Positions 47,021-55,015 of a DNA stretch of 64,000 nt are shown piece after piece. Under the pieces are notes generated by a model that worked only from the letters and a program-made list of their open reading frames with translations, was not told the origin of the DNA and made no database searches. The position numbers and the translations under genes were made by a program. Origin of the DNA: Fen-183 sp036504335 (GTDB lineage Bacteria > Acidobacteriota > Thermoanaerobaculia > UBA5066); NCBI GenBank assembly GCA_036504335.1, contig DASXVJ010000024.1, positions 12,010 to 76,009 of the forward strand, read 5' to 3'. Position 1 is the first letter of the stretch, and each line of letters begins with the position of its first letter.

Positions 47021-48133
47021 ATGAAGTTCACGGAGCGATCCCTCAACGCCCTGCCGCGCGGCTCTGCCACGAGCACATGGTACGCGGACGACGGCCTGCC
47101 GGGTCTCTGCGTCGTGGCATACCCATCCGGCGCGCGCGTCTTCGTCGTGCGCTACCGCTCGGGCTCGGCCCGTCGCGTCGTGCGGCTGGGGCGCCACGGC
47201 ACCCTGTCGCTTGAACAGGCGCGCGCGAAGGCACGGGAGCTGCTGTCGCGGGCGCTGCTCGGTTCAGACCTCGCGAGCGAGCGGGAACGCGCCCGGAACA
47301 TGCCGACTTTCGGCGCGTGGATCGCGACTTACCTTGAGCGCATCGCCGTAGAGAAGAAGAGCCCGCGCGAGGACCGGAAGTTCCTGCCGCGCGCAGCGAG
47401 ACACTGGAGGGATCTACCGCTCGACCAGATCACCGTCGAGCACGTCGAGGCCTTCCGCCTTACGATGAAGGCGACGCCGACCACCTCGAACCGCTGCCTC
47501 GCGTCCGTTCGTTCGTGCCTGTCGTCGGCGGTCCGAGCGGGGCATCTCCGCTTCAACCCCGCGAAGGGACTCAAGCTCTACCGCGAGGCGCCCCCGAGGG
47601 CCCGGACGCTCGACGCCGACGAGATGACGCGTCTTCTCGCCGCCATCGAGGCCGAGCCCGACCGCCGCGCACGCGTCGCCCTCCGCCTGCTAGTGGACTC
47701 GGGCGCCCGGCTCACCGAGGCGCTCCGCGCGAGACCCGAGGACTTCGACCCTGAGTCAGGTACTTGGCGCATCCCGTCCCCCAAGGCGGGACGCCCGCAG
47801 ACGATCCCGCTCGCCGCCAGCACACTCGCGATGGTGCGCATGCTGTTCAGACCCGGCGCGTACCTCTTTCCCGCACGTCTGAGGCCCGATCAGCCCCGAC
47901 GCGACCTCCGAGGCCCTTGGGAGTCCGTGAAGGCGCGAGCGGGCCTGCGCGACGTCAGGATCCACGACCTGCGACGGACGTTCGGCCTCGCAATCGCGCG
48001 GGCCAGCGGGCTGCACATCGCGAGCAAGCTGCTGCGGCACGCCGATATCAGGGTCACGGAGCGCGTGTACGCGCCGCTCGGATTGGAGGAGCTGCGGGAG
48101 GCCGTCGAGAAAAGAACCGCAAGGCTCGCGTGA
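47021..48133 (+). CDS. int: Tyrosine-type site-specific integrase
   Basis: Recombines the element with the tRNA. The N-terminal DUF4102-like arm-binding domain (residues 1-80, DDGLPGLCVVAYPSGARVFVVRYR) precedes a core-binding and a catalytic domain. Catalytic residues are visible as DSGARLTEAL (Arg), HDLRRTFG (HxxR) and LLRHADIRVTERVYAP (His and Tyr). AGGAGGAG at 47011 fixes the ATG. It lies 95 bp inside attL and reads inward. Confidence 0.93.
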   Translation: MKFTERSLNALPRGSATSTWYADDGLPGLCVVAYPSGARVFVVRYRSGSARRVVRLGRHGTLSLEQARAKARELLSRALLGSDLASERERARNMPTFGAWIATYLERIAVEKKSPREDRKFLPRAARHWRDLPLDQITVEHVEAFRLTMKATPTTSNRCLASVRSCLSSAVRAGHLRFNPAKGLKLYREAPPRARTLDADEMTRLLAAIEAEPDRRARVALRLLVDSGARLTEALRARPEDFDPESGTWRIPSPKAGRPQTIPLAASTLAMVRMLFRPGAYLFPARLRPDQPRRDLRGPWESVKARAGLRDVRIHDLRRTFGLAIARASGLHIASKLLRHADIRVTERVYAPLGLEELREAVEKRTARLA

Positions 48134-48166
48134 GATGGCAGCTCGCGGGGTGTTCGAGTAGAGACG

Positions 48167-48754
48167 CTACTTCAGCTCGCCACGGCTGCTCATGAACTCG
48201 CGGCCCTCATGTGACAACTCGAAGGTCTCGGGATCGGACGAGGACCAGTCGACCCGATGAATCACGATCAGGGACTTCCTTGCTAAGCGCGTCATGACGA
48301 GTTTGAACTTCTCGGTTCCCCACTTCGAACGCGCATGGAGCGTTGGGGAGTCGATCCGCCCGCTGGCGAGTCTTCTGAGAATGAATAACTCATCGTCGTC
48401 CACCTCGACAGGCGGCTTCTTCTTCTTGCCGACCTCAGCGAGCGAGATCTTTAGCGGCGCCTCATCGGCGACAGGACGCGGCTCCCTCGTTGTGGGCGCG
48501 CCAGCAGGGACCGCTGGCGAGGCGACCTTTCGGCGAAGGCCCATCAGGAGAACCGCACCGGCGACAGCAGTGACGACGAGCCACAGGGGGACGGGCAAGA
48601 AGACGAACGCAAGCAGGCGCTTCTCCCACCACGAGCGGGTTTCGACGGGGTAGAGGCTCGCGACGGCGCCGAGGAGCCCCATCGCGAGGGCGACTAAGAC
48701 CGCCACAAGGCCGATCTTCGCTTCGAGCGACCACTGCTTCGGTTTAGGCTCCAT
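48167..48754 (-). CDS. Membrane protein with C-terminal winged-helix domain
   Basis: A 195-residue protein. Two membrane helices (about residues 12-35 and 50-70) are followed by a Lys/Pro linker and a C-terminal winged-helix-like domain (DDDELFILRRLASGRIDSPTLHARSKWG...). The ATG at 48754 has a cytoplasmic Lys-rich start; a longer in-frame start is possible. Same layout as the protein at 54497. It sits 2 bp downstream of the zinc-ribbon gene, which is upstream in its operon. Confidence 0.65.
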   Translation of the reverse strand: MEPKPKQWSLEAKIGLVAVLVALAMGLLGAVASLYPVETRSWWEKRLLAFVFLPVPLWLVVTAVAGAVLLMGLRRKVASPAVPAGAPTTREPRPVADEAPLKISLAEVGKKKKPPVEVDDDELFILRRLASGRIDSPTLHARSKWGTEKFKLVMTRLARKSLIVIHRVDWSSSDPETFELSHEGREFMSSRGELK

Positions 48755-48756
48755 CG

Positions 48757-49095
48757 TCACGTCGCCTTGACCTTGCGGCCCACGTACCTCTTGTCGTGGA
48801 GGAGCGAAGCCCGCGAAGCCAAGTAAATGACTTTGTAGCGGCCAAGGGGGATCAGTGGCACGAACAGGAACGTGAACCACATCCGCACCTCAATGCTTCC
48901 GCAGCTGGGGCACGGGCTGCTGTCTTCCCACAAGGCGGTGCCGATGCCGTTTACCCTGCGTGTGCTTCCGGGGGACTCGGTCGAGGTGGCTGCGATGCAG
49001 GCGTCGCAGAACGGAGGCACGACGGCGCCGAGTGCGGGCTTGAAGCCGGGCGGAGGCCCGTCGGTCCATCCGACCGGGTCGTCGGTGTACGTCAT
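48757..49095 (-). CDS. Zinc-ribbon protein with a membrane helix
   Basis: A 112-residue protein with CDAC (residues 30-33) and CPSC (residues 62-65) forming a possible zinc ribbon, then a hydrophobic stretch (FTFLFVPLIPLG). Not recognised. It pairs with the downstream membrane winged-helix gene, two bases away. Confidence 0.55.
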   Translation of the reverse strand: MTYTDDPVGWTDGPPPGFKPALGAVVPPFCDACIAATSTESPGSTRRVNGIGTALWEDSSPCPSCGSIEVRMWFTFLFVPLIPLGRYKVIYLASRASLLHDKRYVGRKVKAT

Positions 49096-49236
49096 CGCGA
49101 GAGACGATACCAGCGACGCAGACCGGCGCTCGGCTTCGAAGGGGTGTCGCGCATGCGGGACTCGCCCCCTCTGGCAGCTCGCCGGTCACGGCATACAGCC
49201 AGCTTACGGAACTACGAGGCCCGATCTCGGCAGGAC

Positions 49237-49250
49237 CGCTACGTGTAGCG
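49237..49250. promoter_or_regulatory. Inverted repeat, possible operator
   Basis: Arms CGCTAC and GTAGCG separated by GT, about 140 bp upstream of the leftward gene at 49095. Confidence 0.35.
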
Positions 49251-49508
49251 ACCCCCTCACTTGAGACGAGTTGTCAGGCCGAACAGGGCTGGAAGGAAGA
49301 AGAACCGCGCGGGCGTGGCGCAACGCGCTGAGCTGCGGGCCGTTCGGCTGCACGCGCTCCAAGCGGGCGATGGATTTTGTAACCGGCGCGAGTGCTGAAA
49401 AGACCCGCCGCTAGCTCTACCGAAAGCGCCTGTGGGAGTTCCGCCGGAAGAAATCCCCACCATCTGGTGGCTTTCGGGTGGAAAAGCACTATCTCTTGCG
49501 TTTTACCC

Positions 49509-49543
49509 TTGACAAATAGGACTATATGTCCCATATTGGGGAC
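49509..49543 (+). promoter_or_regulatory. Strong sigma-70-type promoter with overlapping operator
   Basis: TTGACA (49509-49514), 17 bp, then CATATT (49532-49537). Two overlapping inverted repeats cover it: GGAC-TATAT-GTCC (49519-49531) and GTCCC-ATATTG-GGGAC (49528-49543). It drives the rightward operon. Confidence 0.65.
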
Positions 49544-49671
49544 GCACACTTTTTACCCACGTTCCCGCCATAGTAGCTAGGACACTCAAGAACGGTACCC
49601 GCCCCCCTTCCCGCTGTCAAGCGGAATCGTCCACGCGGTCTACAAGGCCGCCAACCAATCGGAGGAACCCC

Positions 49672-49899
49672 ATGCCCCCCTGTCAGTCGTCTTGTTCGTC
49701 GTCCGCCCCCGAACTTCTGAAGCTCTCAGCAGCAGCGCATGAGCTGAACTGCTCCTCGCAGGCGCTGCGCAACGCCATCGCGAGCGGTCAGCTCCCCGCT
49801 GTCCGTCTCGGCAGCACGCCGAAGGCGCCCTTCCGCGTCACCCGCGAGGCGCTCACGCGGTTCGCTGCCCCGGTCGCGCCGAAGGCGGTGACGAAGTGA
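49672..49899 (+). CDS. Excisionase-like HTH protein (MerR/HTH_17 type)
   Basis: A 75-residue DNA-binding protein. LLKLSAAAHELNCSSQALRNAIASGQLPAVRLGST resembles the winged HTH of excisionases and AlpA-like regulators. GGAGGA at 49661 precedes its ATG. It could direct excision or activate element genes. First of the rightward operon; GTGA overlap with the next gene. Confidence 0.7.
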   Translation: MPPCQSSCSSSAPELLKLSAAAHELNCSSQALRNAIASGQLPAVRLGSTPKAPFRVTREALTRFAAPVAPKAVTK

Positions 49900-50507
49900 G
49901 CGCCGCCAAGCTCGCGCGCATCGTCGACCAGCTCGCCGAACGCTTCAAGTCGGCTTGCGGCGAAGTCACCGAGGCTGAGCAGCGCATCGCCGACCTTGAC
50001 GCGAAGGTCGCCGAACGCCTCGCGGAGGATCCGACTGCCGACGTGAAGGCGCTCCAGCGCGACCGGGTCCGCCTCGAAGGCGAGGCCGCGTCCGCGCGCG
50101 CGTTCGCGCGGAACTGCGAGACGACGCACAGCGCGAAGGTCGCCGAGCTGGAGGCCGAGCAGGCGCGCGAGGTGGAGGCCACGAAGCATGGCGCGTACGA
50201 CTCGCTGGCAGACCGCCAGCGCAAGGCTGAGAAGTCTCTGCGCGAGGCGTTCAAGGTGCTCAGGCCCGCTCTCGTCGAGGTGCACGAAGTCAACGCTGCT
50301 GCCGAGCAGCTCCGTGCGCAGGAGGGGCGCGATCCGATGCAGAGCCCGTTCGCGCAGGCGCGGATCGCGGCGGGCAAGCCCTTCTGGGTTCAGATTGTCC
50401 TCGATGCGATCTCGACCGAGCTGCTGCCGCCCGGCCTGACTGGACGCGTCACGATCACGGAGCCCATGCGGGCACCGGACATGTCCGCGCTCTCGGGGCT
50501 GCGCTGA
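49896..50507 (+). CDS. Coiled-coil protein of unknown function
   Basis: A 203-residue protein with a long coiled coil (residues 5-145, rich in Glu, Arg and Ala heptads, e.g. VTEAEQRIADLDAKVAERL). The GTG start is coupled to the excisionase gene. Not recognised; its place suggests replication or regulation. Confidence 0.6.
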   Translation: MSAAKLARIVDQLAERFKSACGEVTEAEQRIADLDAKVAERLAEDPTADVKALQRDRVRLEGEAASARAFARNCETTHSAKVAELEAEQAREVEATKHGAYDSLADRQRKAEKSLREAFKVLRPALVEVHEVNAAAEQLRAQEGRDPMQSPFAQARIAAGKPFWVQIVLDAISTELLPPGLTGRVTITEPMRAPDMSALSGLR

Positions 50508-50896
50508 TGGAGGCGAACACTGCCCGACTCGCGCCCGGCACGATCCCGGCGCGCCAGAGGCCCGTGCCTCCTCGCTGGCGCTTCACGCGGCTCGCACTCT
50601 CGCCGGGCCTTTCCGACCACCCGAGGGTCCACAGGCTCGCCGAGACGCTGGGGCTTTCGAGCAGCTCTGCGCTCGCACTTCTCGTCCAGCTCTGGAGCGG
50701 CGCTCTGCGCGAGCGGCAGACCGGAGGACTGGCGCCCGCCTACCTCGCGGCCTTGTGCGACTGGACCGACTCGGACGGCCCGAGGGGCAACCTCATCGCG
50801 GCGCTCGTCGAGCAGCGCCTCATCGAGCGCGAGCGGTCGCCCGAGCCCCTCTTCCGCGTGCAGTTCCCTCGGGACATGGCGAGGCCTTGTCGGTGA
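50507..50896 (+). CDS. Winged-helix, replication-type protein A
   Basis: A 129-residue protein with FTRLALSPGLSDHPRVHRLAETLGLSS then ALALLVQLW. It resembles the N-terminal winged helix of DnaD-like or phage replisome-organiser proteins. Start overlaps the previous stop (TGATG). It shares its fold pattern with the next gene. Confidence 0.6.
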   Translation: MEANTARLAPGTIPARQRPVPPRWRFTRLALSPGLSDHPRVHRLAETLGLSSSSALALLVQLWSGALRERQTGGLAPAYLAALCDWTDSDGPRGNLIAALVEQRLIERERSPEPLFRVQFPRDMARPCR

Positions 50897-51294
50897 GCGC
50901 GACTCCGAGCCTCGACCACGAGCCCGCCGAGAAGACCTTCAACAACCTCTACGCTCAGGTTCCGCTCGCCTTTGCCCATGACACGCGCGTCGTGGTTCTC
51001 CAGCAGGAGCTGGGTCTCCCGAGGCGCCGCGACGCGCTCGGACTCGTCTTCCAGCTCCTGCTCTGGGGCGGGAATTCCCGTCCGGAGGGACGGCTCGACT
51101 TCCAGCACGCCAAGCGGCACGTCGCTGGCGCCTGTGAGTGGAACTCCGCCGAGGGCACGCCTGAGCAGCTCTGGGAGGCGCTTGTCACGAGCGGTTTCAT
51201 CGTGAGCGACGGTGAGACCCACTACCTCGCGGACTGGGACCGCCTCTTCGGTGCGGTCATCAGGAAGAGGCTCGCGGATAGCGCCCGGAAGTAA
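50893..51294 (+). CDS. Winged-helix, replication-type protein B
   Basis: A 133-residue protein. LGLPRRRDALGLVFQLLLWGG and the rest up to YLADWDRLFGAVIRKR align in pattern with the preceding gene, so it is probably a paralog. GTG start coupled through GTGA. Both suggest a helicase-loader or origin-binding role. Confidence 0.6.
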   Translation: MSATPSLDHEPAEKTFNNLYAQVPLAFAHDTRVVVLQQELGLPRRRDALGLVFQLLLWGGNSRPEGRLDFQHAKRHVAGACEWNSAEGTPEQLWEALVTSGFIVSDGETHYLADWDRLFGAVIRKRLADSARK

Positions 51295-51330
51295 CTGATA
51301 CAGCCCTGCATCCGGACCTTCCACCGGACG

Positions 51331-51350
51331 TGACCCGGATGTCCGGGTCA
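51331..51350. repeat. Perfect inverted repeat, 9-bp arms
   Basis: TGACCCGGA and its complement around TG. Just 37 bp after the gene at 50893-51294. Confidence 0.6.
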
Positions 51351-51358
51351 GTTCCAGC

Positions 51359-51407
51359 GTAGAGAAGAGTAAACAAGACAAGAGCACAGAAGAGAAAAGA
51401 AGAGGGG
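51359..51407 (+). other. Polypurine AG-rich tract
   Basis: Roughly 49 bp, almost all A and G, between two palindromes. May be an easily melted region. Confidence 0.45.
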
Positions 51408-51430
51408 GCACGTAGTACTACTGCTCCGTG

Positions 51431-51465
51431 CTCCCACGCCGTACGGATCCGTACGGACGTGGGAG
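51431..51465. repeat. 35-bp palindrome
   Basis: CTCCCACG and CGTGGGAG flank an 18-bp perfect palindrome (51439-51456), with one extra A. Potential origin or cruciform. A terminator is possible, but no T-run follows. Confidence 0.6.
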
Positions 51466-51526
51466 CCCCAGAGCAAGCGGCTGGCTCCGCCCCAAGAAGG
51501 GGAAGGGAGCCTCGCTCCGCTCGGCC

Positions 51527-51549
51527 CGTTTTCTTCGAATGAAAGGAAC
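51527..51549 (+). repeat. Dispersed AT-rich motif before an element gene
   Basis: Contains TTTTCTTCGAATGAAAGGAA, and supplies the ribosome site AAGGA for the gene at 51553. It may be unrelated to the host copies. Confidence 0.4.
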
Positions 51550-51552
51550 CCC

Positions 51553-52011
51553 ATGCAACCCCAAGGAATGCCCTTCGACACCCCGGATCGCATCCCCGCC
51601 GTTGTGGACGGGAACCTGCGCGGACTCCCGCGCGACCCCGACGCAAAACCCGTCCTCCTCTTTCGCACGCGTGAAGGCGTCGTCGAGATCTGGACCGACT
51701 TTCTCGAACAGCTCATCGACCGGTTTCCCCACCTCAGCACCCGTGACGTTCGCCACGAGCTGCACAAGCTCGACCAGAGCCACATGCTCAAGAACGACAT
51801 TGCGTCCATCGGGCTCCCGAACCTCATCTTTCGCTGGTTCGAGTGCGCGACGAACTCAGCCGAGAAGTACGGTCAGAGTCTGCTGAACGGGAGCGACGGC
51901 GATATGGAAGGCTCCCTCGGACAGGATCTTGAAGGCGGGGACTATGAGGACGATCTCGCGGACCCTTGGCGTCCAATGCTGGTCTCACTGCCTCCGGGGG
52001 GCGCCCGATGA
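51553..52011 (+). CDS. Element protein of unknown function
   Basis: A 152-residue protein. Acidic C-terminus; a core with LIDRFPHLSTRDVRHELHKLDQSHMLKND that looks like a helical DNA-binding domain. Its RBS lies in the AT-rich motif at 51527. Coupled to the next gene by ATGA. Not recognised. Confidence 0.55.
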   Translation: MQPQGMPFDTPDRIPAVVDGNLRGLPRDPDAKPVLLFRTREGVVEIWTDFLEQLIDRFPHLSTRDVRHELHKLDQSHMLKNDIASIGLPNLIFRWFECATNSAEKYGQSLLNGSDGDMEGSLGQDLEGGDYEDDLADPWRPMLVSLPPGGAR

Positions 52012-52313
52012 TCTACGCGACTCCGCGCGCCGAGACTGTCTGCGAGGCCACGATCCGGCGGGAGATTCACGGCGAGGTGCTGACGGGCAACGTTCTGGTC
52101 CGCATCGGTGTCGAGCACAAGGACGGGCAATCCCGCGCGTTCCTTCGGAAGTTCTTTCGAGGCACCTCCCTCGACGGTCCGACTGACGGCTGGTACACGG
52201 TGTCCGGGCGCGACGTCTTCTTCCCGGTCCGGCGCATTCCCGAGATCATCGCGGCGCTGCAAATCGTCTACGAGCGCAGCACCTCGTCCAGTGGCTGCAA
52301 GGCGGTCGCGTGA
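52008..52313 (+). CDS. Element protein of unknown function
   Basis: A 101-residue protein with mixed alpha/beta pattern and no motif. The ATG at 52008 overlaps the previous stop. Unrecognised. Its end overlaps the next gene by GTGA. Confidence 0.5.
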   Translation: MIYATPRAETVCEATIRREIHGEVLTGNVLVRIGVEHKDGQSRAFLRKFFRGTSLDGPTDGWYTVSGRDVFFPVRRIPEIIAALQIVYERSTSSSGCKAVA

Positions 52314-52747
52314 GCGCCGACTGCGTCGACCTGCGCGAGCTGCACCCCGAGCGGCGCTATCGCCTTCGCATGTCTGGGGACCATGCACCTGGCTGCCTTG
52401 TGAGCCCGTGGAACGTCGAGCTGCACTGCGAGCGCGGGCGGATCTACGCGCACGGCGGCTCGAAGCTTCAGGCCTACACGGACCGCCCTCGAATCGGCGC
52501 CGCGCTTGCTCGTCTCGCCTGCGTCCGCGTCCACCAGCAGGGCGAGGACGAGGTTACGGTCACCTTCGACGTGAGGGACTTCGCCGCCGTCGCGGCGATC
52601 CTCCGCCCCATCCGGCGAAAGGCTGGGCGCGTCGGGGGTCCAGCTCCCAGCGTCTTCCCGAGCGCGGTATACGACCACCTTACGGCGCGCCAAGGCGCGA
52701 TCTCTTCCCTCCCGCTGGTAGCGGGTTGCCTGATCGCCCGCCGTTGA
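52310..52747 (+). CDS. Element protein of unknown function
   Basis: A 145-residue protein with a GTG start. Central Arg-rich region and no recognised motif. Its stop overlaps the TTG of the next gene (TTGA). Confidence 0.5.
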   Translation: MSADCVDLRELHPERRYRLRMSGDHAPGCLVSPWNVELHCERGRIYAHGGSKLQAYTDRPRIGAALARLACVRVHQQGEDEVTVTFDVRDFAAVAAILRPIRRKAGRVGGPAPSVFPSAVYDHLTARQGAISSLPLVAGCLIARR

Positions 52748-53013
52748 CTCCTGTACGCGAGTACTTCGCCTCGAAGACGGCGCCCGGACCTGCGGGCTGT
52801 CTTCTCTGGACGGGGCGGAGCACTCGCGCCGGAGACGGTCTAATCGGCTGGAACGGACGCTGGAGACGGGCGGAGCGGGTAGCGGTCGAGCTGGCGCGCG
52901 GCAGACTGCTCCCTGAGCATGTTCGGGTCCGGCGCAGCTGCGAGACGTGCGGATGCGTCCGGGCGGAGCATCTCGAAACCGTTGACCCCGAGAACGAGAA
53001 GGGCGCGCCGTGA
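52744..53013 (+). CDS. Degenerate HNH-type endonuclease protein
   Basis: An 89-residue protein with CLLWTGRSTRAGDG, AERVAVELARG and VRRSCETCGCVRAEHLETV. In phage HNH_3 enzymes the last block usually has H-x-C-(x4)-C-x5-H, with a His before the first Cys. Here the residue is Arg, so catalysis is doubtful, though zinc ligands (two Cys and His) remain. TTG start, overlap with the previous gene. Confidence 0.65.
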   Translation: MTPVREYFASKTAPGPAGCLLWTGRSTRAGDGLIGWNGRWRRAERVAVELARGRLLPEHVRVRRSCETCGCVRAEHLETVDPENEKGAP

Positions 53014-53062
53014 AGCGCGCCTCCTCGTCCTCTGGCGGATTTTCGCTGAAACTTCTACGGCG

Positions 53063-53266
53063 CTAGCGTTTGCTCGCGTACAGGCACTCGCCGCAGACCG
53101 CTTCGACGGGCTCGCCTGCGTCCGCGTCCCATGCTCGCACCCGGCGCGTCCCGCCGCACTCGCGGCAGGGCTCGCCCGCCCGGCTCTCCGCCTGCGCCAC
53201 GTCGCGCCTGAGTGCCTGCTGCGCGTCCCGTACTGTCTGCCGCGCCCCTTGGATCGTCCCTTCCAT
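53063..53266 (-). CDS. Small zinc-ribbon protein
   Basis: A 67-residue protein with CRECGG and CGEC separated by 19 residues. A short helical N-terminus precedes. GAGGAGG at 53273 supports its ATG. It resembles DksA/TraR-type zinc proteins in layout, but the fit is loose. Opposite strand to the upstream operon. Confidence 0.6.
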   Translation of the reverse strand: MEGTIQGARQTVRDAQQALRRDVAQAESRAGEPCRECGGTRRVRAWDADAGEPVEAVCGECLYASKR

Positions 53267-53400
53267 CTCTGCCTCCTCGCTCCCTCTGGAGCCTTCCTGC
53301 GGGCTCGTGGCCCGCGTCTTTCTTCAACTCATGGGGCCTCAACGTGAAGCCCTCTGTTCTCGTGTCGCCGCGCGCGCAGTTGCGAGCGGCTGTTCAGTTG

Positions 53401-54054
53401 CTACGCTGCCCGTCCAAGCACCCTAGATACCGAGTAGGGGTGCCACGCGCCGCCGCGAACCGTGCGCCTGCCCTCGCTCGTCAGGGTCCGTGCGATGGCG
53501 GAAAGGGACGCGCCGGACGCGTGGAGCTGCCGGATCCGCTCCGCGGTCGCGCGGCCCTCGTCGCTCGTCTCCAGCGCCGGGGCGCCGAGCCTGACGCCCC
53601 TCTCCTTGAGGAGCTGCATCGCGGCCCGCGTACGCTCGGCTACGAAGTCGCGGTAGTACTGCGCCTGACCCAGCGCAAGGGTCGTCTGCAGCTTGCCCAT
53701 CGCCGACGCGTCGATCCGCTCGTCCGAGGCCTCGAAGCCGATCCCTGCCTTGGCGAAGGCCTGAAGGGACACGAGGCCCGCGACCGTGTTCCGGCTCCAG
53801 CGGTCGAGGCGGACCACGAGCACTACGTCGAAGAAGCCTTCGGCTACGCCCTGAAGGAGCGCAGCGGCCTCAGGGCGCTGTTCGGGCACCTTGAAGCCCG
53901 ACACGCCCTCGTCCGTGTAGAGGCCCGCGACCACGTAGCCGCGCTGCGCCGCGTACTCGCGGAGGCGGCGCTCCTGTACTTCGAGGCCGAGGCCCGTGGT
54001 CTCGTCCGAACTCATGCGCGTGTACAAAGCGGCTCGCAGTGCGGTGCTGTTCAT
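53401..54054 (-). CDS. Serine recombinase (resolvase family)
   Basis: A 217-residue recombinase. RAALYTRMSSDETTGLGLEVQERRL holds the catalytic Ser region, then FFDVVLVVRLDRWSRN, and a C-terminal HTH (GRATAERIRQLHASGASLSAIARTL). The ATG at 54054 begins MNSTALRA; a longer in-frame start is possible. It is a second recombinase besides the tyrosine integrase. Confidence 0.88.
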   Translation of the reverse strand: MNSTALRAALYTRMSSDETTGLGLEVQERRLREYAAQRGYVVAGLYTDEGVSGFKVPEQRPEAAALLQGVAEGFFDVVLVVRLDRWSRNTVAGLVSLQAFAKAGIGFEASDERIDASAMGKLQTTLALGQAQYYRDFVAERTRAAMQLLKERGVRLGAPALETSDEGRATAERIRQLHASGASLSAIARTLTSEGRRTVRGGAWHPYSVSRVLGRAA

Positions 54055-54061
54055 GCACGCG

Positions 54062-54090
54062 AAGGTAGGGCGCGCGCGACGTGAAATCAA
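54062..54090 (-). promoter_or_regulatory. Promoter of the serine recombinase, possibly leaderless
   Basis: On the minus strand, TTGATT (54085-54090), 17 bp, then TACCTT (54062-54067). Only 7 bp separate the -10 from the ATG, so transcripts could start at or next to the start codon. Confidence 0.45.
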
Positions 54091-54281
54091 GTGCTGACGC
54101 TGTATCTGCTGTATGAAATCGATGGTCTGTGCGCGCCAAGGTGCCTCCGGAGAGGGGGTACCTCCGACCCGGTGGCGGGGTCGAGCACGGTGTGGTCAAA
54201 CACACGTTGGACGTCGACTCGAAAAGTCTCTGATACCGTGTCTCAACTGGATTTCCGCTGCTCTCGCTGTAGGATCTCTTC

Positions 54282-54500
54282 ATGGCTACAGCGAAGAAGA
54301 AGCCCGGCAGGCCACGCGTTCACGGCGACGACGTCAAGCGCATCACGATGGTCATCGAGGCCGAGGAGTACGCGCAGCTGGCTGCCTTCAAGCGGCACCG
54401 CAGCGCGGCGGAGAATGCAGACCTCAGCTTCGCGCGCGTGCTGCTCGACGCGTTGAGCGAGTCGAAGGCGTACAGGGACTGGCGGAGAGCGCGGCGATGA
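54282..54500 (+). CDS. Small ribbon-helix-helix-like protein
   Basis: A 72-residue protein: Lys/Arg-rich N-terminus, then KRITMVIEAEEYAQLAAFKRHRSAAENADLSFARVLLDAL, which fits a ribbon-helix-helix or similar DNA-binding fold. ATG overlaps the next gene by four bases through its stop. Likely a regulator. Confidence 0.55.
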   Translation: MATAKKKPGRPRVHGDDVKRITMVIEAEEYAQLAAFKRHRSAAENADLSFARVLLDALSESKAYRDWRRARR

Positions 54501-54994
54501 CTGGACTGGCCGAGCTACACACCGCAGGCAAGCTCGCTAGTGCGGCGCTGGATCTGCTCAAGAAGGTAGGGCGTCCCGTTCGCTGGACGCTCCTCGCGCT
54601 GGCGGTTGCGGCGGGGCTGGTGTGGCTCGACCTGACCCGCAATCATGGGGCAGCGGTCGCGTGGCTGCTCCGACCGATTGCGCTCCCCTTCGGGCTCTTC
54701 GCGGCGTACGTTGCGCTCGTGGTCGCGCTGGCTGCGCTTGAGGCAAAAAGGCGCCTCTTCCCGAGGCTGTCGGAGACAGAGAGAGCGATCCTGAAGGCGC
54801 TGGCCCTGAACGGGGAACTGGTGGCCTTCCTTCTGGCGGGCCATGCGGGCTTGGACTTGAGGGAGGAGAGAATCAGGATGCACATCCTCCGCCTTCGGGA
54901 CGTTGGCCTCGTCTCTCTCACAAACCGCACAGTTCCCTATGTGGTCCTGACGAAGAAGGGCCTGCTACGCGCTCACCGGCTGGGGTACCTGTAG
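54497..54994 (+). CDS. Membrane protein with C-terminal winged-helix domain
   Basis: A 165-residue protein. Two membrane helices (about residues 28-50 and 58-80) precede a soluble domain (LSETERAILKALALNGELVAFLL, then RIRMHILRLRDVGLVSLTNR), a winged-helix pattern. Mirrors the gene at 48167 in layout. Coupled (ATGA) to the RHH-like gene. Function unknown. Confidence 0.65.
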   Translation: MTGLAELHTAGKLASAALDLLKKVGRPVRWTLLALAVAAGLVWLDLTRNHGAAVAWLLRPIALPFGLFAAYVALVVALAALEAKRRLFPRLSETERAILKALALNGELVAFLLAGHAGLDLREERIRMHILRLRDVGLVSLTNRTVPYVVLTKKGLLRAHRLGYL

Positions 54995-55015
54995 CGTTCG
55001 GTCCAACGTCGCGCC

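Larger units (their letters stand above)
49096..49671. other. Intergenic region of the element
   Basis: A 576-bp region between divergent operons. It holds an inverted repeat, CGCTAC-GT-GTAGCG (49237-49250), and the promoter/operator at 49509-49543. Possible minus-strand frames in it have no ribosome site or recognised domain. It is the likely control region. Confidence 0.5.

Noticed and set aside
49274..49549. Minus-strand frame in the element's control region
   Set aside because: No ribosome site or domain; it overlaps the plus-strand promoter at 49509.
53070..53426. Plus-strand frame opposite the zinc-ribbon gene
   Set aside because: The minus-strand gene has a Cys pattern and a GAGGAGG site; this one has neither.
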